DNA of 64,000 bases from Mycobacterium paraseoulense. Its GTDB lineage: Bacteria > Actinomycetota > Actinomycetes > Mycobacteriales > Mycobacteriaceae. The translations under genes and the position numbers were made by a program. The DNA is taken from contig NZ_AP022619.1 of the NCBI RefSeq assembly GCF_010731655.1, positions 5,952,001 to 6,016,000 of the forward strand, written 5' to 3'. Below, one piece after another: positions 61,499 to 64,000 of this stretch (its first letter is position 1; each line of letters begins with the position of its first letter). The notes below the pieces were generated by a model that made no database searches, was not told where the DNA came from, and saw only the letters and a list, made by a program, of their open reading frames with translations.

Positions 61499-62962
61499 GT
61501 GAACGACGGTCTTCGGTTCGCGCTCATCATCTTGTTCTCCAGTGGCGTCGGTCTGGTGGCGGTGCTGGCGAACCGCCTGACCGAGCGGTTCAAAATCCCA
61601 GTGCCCCTGCTCGTGCTCGTCGGAACGGCAGCGGTGGCGCACTCCGTGCCCGCGGTGCAGCCACCGTCCGAGCGGATCGTGGAACAGGTCATCACCATCG
61701 CGCTGGTGCTGGTGCTGTTCGACGGCGGAATGCACATCGGGCCTGCTCGTTTCCGCGCGGCGGTGGTCCCCATCCTGTCGGTCGGTGTCGTGGGCACCGC
61801 GCTCACCGCCGCCGGCGCCGCGTTGATGCTGCACTACGTATGCGGCGTCACCTGGTTCCCCGCTGTGCTCGTCGCAACCGCCATAGCCCCCACCGACCCG
61901 GCCGTGGTGTTCTCCGTCCTGGGCAAACGCGAGATCAGGGGTCGCAGCAGCACCATCCTGGAGGGCGAGTCCGGTGCCAACGATCCGGTCGGCATCGCGT
62001 TGATGACCAGCCTGATCGCCGCCGGTGGTCTCAGCGCAGCCGGATTCGCCAGCGTCGGAACTCAATTCGTTCTCCAGATGGCGATCGGCCTGGCCGTCGG
62101 GGTGATCGGCGGGCGCGCCCTGCTCGTCTTCATGCGCCGCGTGGCGCTGCCGAGCGAAGGCCTCTACCCGCTGCGAACGCTGGCATCGAGCCTGATGCTG
62201 TACGGCATCGCCACGCTTGCACACGGATCGGGATTCCTGGCGGTGTTCGTCGCCGGCATCGTGATCGGCGACGCTCGCGCGCCCTACAAGCCGGAGATCA
62301 AGCGCTTCCACGCCGCCCTGGCCGGCCTGGCCGAAATCGTCGCGTTTGTCGTGCTGGGTCTGACCGTCGACCTCGGCGTGCTCACCCATCCCGACGTGTG
62401 GATTCCCGGGCTCGCTCTCGGAGTGGCCCTGACGGCGCTGATTCGTCCGCTGGCGGTCGGTGCCTGCCTGGTCGGCGTGCAACTCGAGCGAAACGAACGC
62501 GTCTTCATACTGTTCGCCGGCCTCAAGGGCGCGGTCCCCATCCTGCTCGGCGAGTTGCTGCGCGCCGCGCACGTCCCCAACGCCGAGCGCCTCTACGGCA
62601 TTGTCGTCGTCGTCGTGATCTTCTCGGTTCTGGTGCAGGGCAGCTCGGTCCCGGGCGTGGCAAAACTGTTGGAGCTGCCCATACGCATGGTGCAAACGCG
62701 GCCGTGGGAGATAGGTGTCCGGCTCGCAGACGAACCGGAGGGGGTCCGTCGCTTCAGCGTTGCCCCCGGCTCTGCCGCCGAGGGATGCACGGTGGAGGGG
62801 CTCAGTGACCGTGTCGGCGACATCTGGGTGAGCATCGTGGTCCGCACCACCGGCCTGGTGCCGGTGCGGGGTGACACCGAACTTCAGGCCGGCGACGAGG
62901 TCGTCGTGCTGGCGGATCCCGAACTGCACGACACCCTGGCCGAGCTTTTCGGGCCCGCGTAG
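61499..62962 (+). CDS. CPA1-type cation/proton antiporter with C-terminal TrkA_C domain
   Basis: A 487-residue Na+ or K+/H+ antiporter. Twelve to thirteen membrane helices run to about residue 405, with the ion-site motif APTDPAVV and the SGANDPVGIA motif. A soluble TrkA_C/RCK_C domain forms the last 75 residues (EGCTVEGLSDRVGDIWV … LQAGDEVVVLADP). The start GTG at 61499 is just before helix 1. A GTG at 61394 would add 35 residues and has TAGACT 10 bases upstream, so it remains possible. In M. tuberculosis this place holds Rv2688c-Rv2683 instead. Confidence 0.85.
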   Translation: MNDGLRFALIILFSSGVGLVAVLANRLTERFKIPVPLLVLVGTAAVAHSVPAVQPPSERIVEQVITIALVLVLFDGGMHIGPARFRAAVVPILSVGVVGTALTAAGAALMLHYVCGVTWFPAVLVATAIAPTDPAVVFSVLGKREIRGRSSTILEGESGANDPVGIALMTSLIAAGGLSAAGFASVGTQFVLQMAIGLAVGVIGGRALLVFMRRVALPSEGLYPLRTLASSLMLYGIATLAHGSGFLAVFVAGIVIGDARAPYKPEIKRFHAALAGLAEIVAFVVLGLTVDLGVLTHPDVWIPGLALGVALTALIRPLAVGACLVGVQLERNERVFILFAGLKGAVPILLGELLRAAHVPNAERLYGIVVVVVIFSVLVQGSSVPGVAKLLELPIRMVQTRPWEIGVRLADEPEGVRRFSVAPGSAAEGCTVEGLSDRVGDIWVSIVVRTTGLVPVRGDTELQAGDEVVVLADPELHDTLAELFGPA

Positions 62963-63016
62963 GCCGGCGACCTCCGGCTCCCTGCTGTTGCGGCGGTCGC
63001 TGCGTAGACTATCGGG

Positions 63017-64000
63017 ATGCTGGAACAGATCCGCGGGCCCGCTGATCTGCAACACCTGTCGGGACAGCAGCTGCGCGAACTCGCCGCCGAGATTCGGGAG
63101 TTCCTGATCCACAAGGTCGCTGCCACCGGTGGACACCTCGGGCCCAACCTCGGGGTGGTCGAACTGACCCTGGCGCTGCATCGGGTGTTCGACTCGCCGC
63201 ACGACCCGATCATCTTCGACACCGGTCATCAGGCGTACGTCCACAAGATGCTGACCGGGCGCGCGCAGGATTTCGAGAGCCTGCGTAAGAAGGGCGGGCT
63301 GTCGGGCTATCCGTCGCGGGCGGAGAGCGAACACGACTGGGTGGAGTCCAGCCACGCCAGCGCGGCGCTGTCCTACGCCGACGGCCTGGCCAAGGCGTTC
63401 GAGCTGACCGGTCACCGCAACCGGCACGTGGTCGCCGTGGTCGGCGACGGCGCGCTCACCGGCGGCATGTGCTGGGAGGCGCTGAACAACATCGCGGCGT
63501 CGCGCCGCCCGGTGATCATCGTGGTCAACGACAACGGCCGCAGCTACGCGCCCACCATCGGCGGCGTCGCCGACCATCTGGCCACCCTGCGGCTGCAACC
63601 GGCCTACGAGCAGGCCCTGGAAAAGGGCCGCGAAGCGGTCCGCTCGCTGCCCCTGGTCGGCCAGATCGCGTACCGCTTCATGCACAGCGTCAAGGCCGGC
63701 ATCAAGGACTCCCTGTCGCCGCAGCTGCTGTTCACCGATCTCGGGCTCAAGTACGTCGGCCCGGTCGACGGCCACGACGAACGCGCGGTGGAGATGGCGC
63801 TGCGGCACGCGCGCGGTTTCGGCCGGCCGGTGATCGTGCACGTCGTCACCCGCAAGGGCATGGGTTTCGGCCCGGCGGAGGACGACGAGGCCGAGCAGAT
63901 GCATTCGTGCGGCGTCATCGACCCGGTCACCGGGCAGGCCACCAAGGTGGCCGGCCCCGGTTGGACCGCCACGTTCTCCGATGCGCTCATCGGCTATGCC
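63017..64000 (+). CDS. dxs: 1-deoxy-D-xylulose-5-phosphate synthase, 3' end cut by window edge
   Basis: A thiamine-diphosphate enzyme condensing pyruvate with glyceraldehyde-3-phosphate, the first step of the MEP isoprenoid pathway. The first 328 residues are visible and continue beyond base 64000. The N-terminus [26 protein letters not shown], the substrate-site [14 protein letters not shown], and the TPP motif [16 protein letters not shown] (about 143-158) are clear. TAGACT (63005-63010) lies 6 bases before the ATG, a leaderless start. Equivalent to dxs1, Rv2682c. Confidence 0.97.
   Translation, partial: MLEQIRGPADLQHLSGQQLRELAAEIREFLIHKVAATGGHLGPNLGVVELTLALHRVFDSPHDPIIFDTGHQAYVHKMLTGRAQDFESLRKKGGLSGYPSRAESEHDWVESSHASAALSYADGLAKAFELTGHRNRHVVAVVGDGALTGGMCWEALNNIAASRRPVIIVVNDNGRSYAPTIGGVADHLATLRLQPAYEQALEKGREAVRSLPLVGQIAYRFMHSVKAGIKDSLSPQLLFTDLGLKYVGPVDGHDERAVEMALRHARGFGRPVIVHVVTRKGMGFGPAEDDEAEQMHSCGVIDPVTGQATKVAGPGWTATFSDALIGYA

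Noticed and set aside
61157..63904. 915-codon open frame antisense to the antiporter and dxs
   Set aside because: High GC suppresses stop codons on the opposite strand. The product is His/Asp/Gln/Arg-rich with no fold, and the sense strand encodes clear enzymes.

Overview
This is a high-GC actinobacterial chromosome segment from the genus Mycobacterium, most likely a slow-growing, M. avium-complex-like species. The gene order is collinear (in reverse orientation) with the M. tuberculosis block running roughly from Rv2763c (dfrA) to Rv2682c (dxs1). It also has ESX-free housekeeping content, GTG starts, many leaderless-type promoters and mycobacterium-restricted families (ClgR/PspA/PspM, ChiZ, Cei, PpgK, CeoBC). 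The species is an inference from remembered protein sequences, not from a search. No rRNA, tRNA, CRISPR array, insertion sequence or prophage was found. Both ends cut a gene (dfrA at the left, dxs at the right).

Region by region. 1-4.9 kb: end of dfrA, a DivIVA-like coiled-coil protein, then a translationally coupled trio made of a YcaQ/AlkX-like winged-helix DNA glycosylase, a type I methyltransferase subunit HsdM and a specificity subunit HsdS, with no HsdR. 4.9-10.3 kb: thyX, dapA, rnj, then on the other strand a methyltransferase, a mycofactocin-type SDR and an ABM monooxygenase. 10.5-18.1 kb: ftsK, argA, pgsA3, the envelope-stress operon clgR-pspA-pspM behind a SigE-type promoter, ephG and a glycosyltransferase. 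18.1-24.1 kb: two small proteins, recA-recX, miaB with an odd Arg-Glu-Pro repeat tail, a membrane protein and a DUF349 protein. 24.3-31.7 kb: two tandem EamA-like transporters with structured intergenic DNA, an extradiol-dioxygenase-like protein, miaA, dapF, hflX and fadE20 behind a palindromic operator. 32.3-36.6 kb: a secreted/anchored LGFP-repeat protein, the divergent SOS pair lexA/chiZ and nrdR.

36.6-45.9 kb: nitrobindin, PhzF-like protein, hydrolase, PAC2 protein, a lipoprotein serine protease, sthA, a DUF4192 protein, the iron regulator ideR, sigB (SigE-type promoter) and a DUF3099 protein. 45.9-56.6 kb: small DUF proteins, a BrkB-type membrane protein, a RidA protein, the primary sigma factor sigA, polyphosphate glucokinase ppgK, suhB, cei, dut and several mycobacterial conserved proteins. 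56.6-64 kb: a potassium/ion cluster (ceoC, ceoB, a KimA-like symporter), a TRAM-domain RNA methyltransferase, a CPA1 antiporter with a C-terminal RCK-type domain, and the start of dxs.

Functional themes: DNA-damage response (recA, recX, lexA, chiZ, with LexA boxes and PafBC-type promoters), envelope stress (clgR, pspA, pspM, sigB), nucleotide and folate metabolism (dfrA, thyX, dut, nrdR), tRNA modification (miaA, miaB), lysine/DAP and isoprenoid precursors (dapA, dapF, dxs), and potassium homeostasis. The most interesting candidates for new biology are the glycosylase-HsdM-HsdS trio with an internally shortened HsdM, the orphan K+ module, the tandem transporters with their inverted repeats, and the double LexA-like boxes in front of chiZ.
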